A stretch of 14,035 nucleotides of DNA from Cycloclasticus sp. GTDB lineage: Bacteria; Pseudomonadota; Gammaproteobacteria; Methylococcales; Cycloclasticaceae. Each line of letters opens with the position of its first letter. The stretch's first letter is position 1. The stretch spans positions 1 to 14,035 of the forward strand of contig DUCA01000177.1 of NCBI GenBank assembly GCA_012960055.1, given 5' to 3'. Below are positions 12,736 to 14,035 of the stretch, in pieces. The translations under genes and the position numbers were made by a program. Under the pieces are notes generated by a model. The model did no database searches and was not told where the DNA came from. It saw only the letters and a program-made list of their open reading frames with translations.

Positions 12736-14035
12736 ATGACTGAAACAACCGCATTGCTGAGCATTGGCCAGTACTCTGATACAGGTATCAAAGATGAAAA
12801 TCAAGATAGCTTTGGTGTGCTATTGCCTGACGGAGCGGCGTTAAACCATAAAGGTATTGTTGCCGTTATTGCAGATGGCGTGAGTGGTTGTGATGAAGGT
12901 AAATTGGCCAGCGAAACGTGCGTAAAAAGTTTGTTAATGGATTACTACTGTACGCCTGATTCGTGGACAGTAAAAACCTCCATCCAAAAGGTTTTATTAG
13001 CGACTAACCGTTGGATGTATGGGCTAGGCGCAGCCAATCAAATGCGGCATAAGGGTGTGGCGACGACATTAAGTGCGTTGGTTGTAAAGTCTTCCACGGC
13101 GCACTTGTTTCATATCGGTGATACACGCATATATCTTCTGAGGAAGGGTGAGTTAACGCAGCTTACCAAAGATCATCGAGTTTGGGTGTCAGAGGATAAT
13201 AACTACCTAACCCGGGCGATGGGCGTCGACCTGCATTTGGATATTGACTACAGGAGCTTCTTACTGGAAAAAAACGATATTTTTTTGATGACCACTGATG
13301 GCGTTCATGAATTCATCAGCGATGCCAAGATGAGCGAGTTCATTCTACAAAACACCAATAATCTGGATCGGGCAGCTAGGGAAATATCAACATTGGCGCT
13401 ACAAAATGGCAGCTCGGATAACGTCACCTGCCAAATTATTAAATTTAATCAGCTACCGCAAGTAGACGAAACAGAAGTTTACCGTAAATTAACAGAATTA
13501 CCGTTTCCTCCGGAACTCAATTCAGGCATGCTTTTGGACGGATTCCGCATACAGCGTGAGCTTTATGCAAGCAAGCGAACGCAGGTATATTTAGCAACGG
13601 ATGAAGCATCTGGCGATAACGTGGTGATTAAAACACCGTCGGTTAATTATGCTGATGATGCTAGTTATCTCGACATGTTTATGCTTGAAGAATGGGTGGG
13701 TAAGCTTCTCAACAACAACCATGTGTTGAAAATTGTTGAGCAAACAAGACCCAGGCAATTTCTGTATTACGTCACAGAATACATTGAAGGGCAAACGCTT
13801 AGACAATGGATGAACGACAACACAGCGCCTAGTTTACAAGAAGTACGCGAGATTGTTAATCAGTTAGCCCGTGGTCTCAGGGCGTTTCATCGTAAAGAAA
13901 TGATCCACCAAGACTTAAAGCCAGAGAATGTCATTATTGATACGCATGGAACGATCAAAATCATTGACTTTGGTTCAACCAGAATTGCCGGTGTAGAAGA
14001 AATATCAACACCCATTGAGCGCCTGAGCTTGTTGG
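12736..14035 (+). CDS. PP2C-type phosphatase fused to a Ser/Thr protein kinase (partial, runs off the right edge)
   Basis: The visible 433 residues hold two opposing enzymes. Residues 5-240 are a PP2C phosphatase with its metal-site motifs intact: DTGIKDENQDSFG (15-27), ADGVSG (46-51), HIGDTRIYLL (126-135), TTDGV (186-190) and SSDNVTC (226-232). Residues 268 onward are a kinase: the lysine in VVIKT (K299), catalytic loop HQDLKPEN (391-398) and DFG (411-413). The glycine loop is not canonical (ELYASKRTQVYLA) and the usual HRD arginine is Q392. The C-terminal lobe and any membrane tail lie outside the window. ATG 12736 follows the transporter stop by 23 bases, so the two are probably cotranscribed. 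Such fusions recur beside nitrate transporters in pseudomonads and relatives; the substrate is unknown, and control of the transporter or nitrate genes is a guess. Confidence 0.9.
   Translation, partial: MTETTALLSIGQYSDTGIKDENQDSFGVLLPDGAALNHKGIVAVIADGVSGCDEGKLASETCVKSLLMDYYCTPDSWTVKTSIQKVLLATNRWMYGLGAANQMRHKGVATTLSALVVKSSTAHLFHIGDTRIYLLRKGELTQLTKDHRVWVSEDNNYLTRAMGVDLHLDIDYRSFLLEKNDIFLMTTDGVHEFISDAKMSEFILQNTNNLDRAAREISTLALQNGSSDNVTCQIIKFNQLPQVDETEVYRKLTELPFPPELNSGMLLDGFRIQRELYASKRTQVYLATDEASGDNVVIKTPSVNYADDASYLDMFMLEEWVGKLLNNNHVLKIVEQTRPRQFLYYVTEYIEGQTLRQWMNDNTAPSLQEVREIVNQLARGLRAFHRKEMIHQDLKPENVIIDTHGTIKIIDFGSTRIAGVEEISTPIERLSLL

Overview
The window reads as chromosomal DNA of a Gram-negative, probably marine gammaproteobacterium. 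The basis is a NirBD-type assimilatory nitrite reductase, a NarK-type transporter followed by a PP2C/protein-kinase fusion, and sigma-54, NtrC-like and IHF-like sites. I cannot name the genus from sequence alone.

Layout. 1-273 is the C-terminal end of a B12-dependent (class II) ribonucleotide reductase. 305-1943 is a compact element that I read as a small, transposase-less Tn7/Mu-superfamily transposon. It has imperfect terminal inverted repeats beginning TGT, a CCCGT direct repeat on both sides, four closely packed ~22-bp-spaced repeats at the end next to the reductase gene, and two clear plus one degenerate inverted copies at the other end. It carries a Ref-like HNH nuclease gene and the wreck of a YgjP-type metallopeptidase gene whose HExxH motif now contains a stop codon. 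1944-2368 holds no gene I can support. 2369-2995 is mobA, which makes the guanine-dinucleotide form of molybdenum cofactor.

2988-10939 (minus strand) is one tight operon, read in the order nirB, nirD, a PhzF-family gene, nasA and a DmsB-DmsC-like fusion, with gaps of only 9-17 bases. 11246-14035 (plus strand) is a divergent unit: a NarK/NasA-type nitrate transporter, then a PP2C phosphatase-protein kinase fusion that runs off the window.

How it works together. Nitrate is imported by the transporter, reduced to nitrite by the molybdenum enzyme NasA, and reduced to ammonium by NirBD. MobA supplies the cofactor NasA needs. The fused 16-cysteine ferredoxin/membrane-anchor protein probably passes electrons from membrane quinol to NasA, which would differ from the usual NAD(P)H- or ferredoxin-fed assimilatory reductases. 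The 306-base divergent intergenic region has mirror symmetry: a -24/-12 promoter at each edge, an IHF-like site just inside each promoter, and two NtrC-like dyads in the middle. This predicts that both units are switched on together by nitrogen limitation.

The most notable observations are the mini-Tn7-like element, its position 26 bases beyond the reductase stop codon, the quinol-linked electron supply to an assimilatory nitrate reductase, and the symmetric sigma-54 control region.
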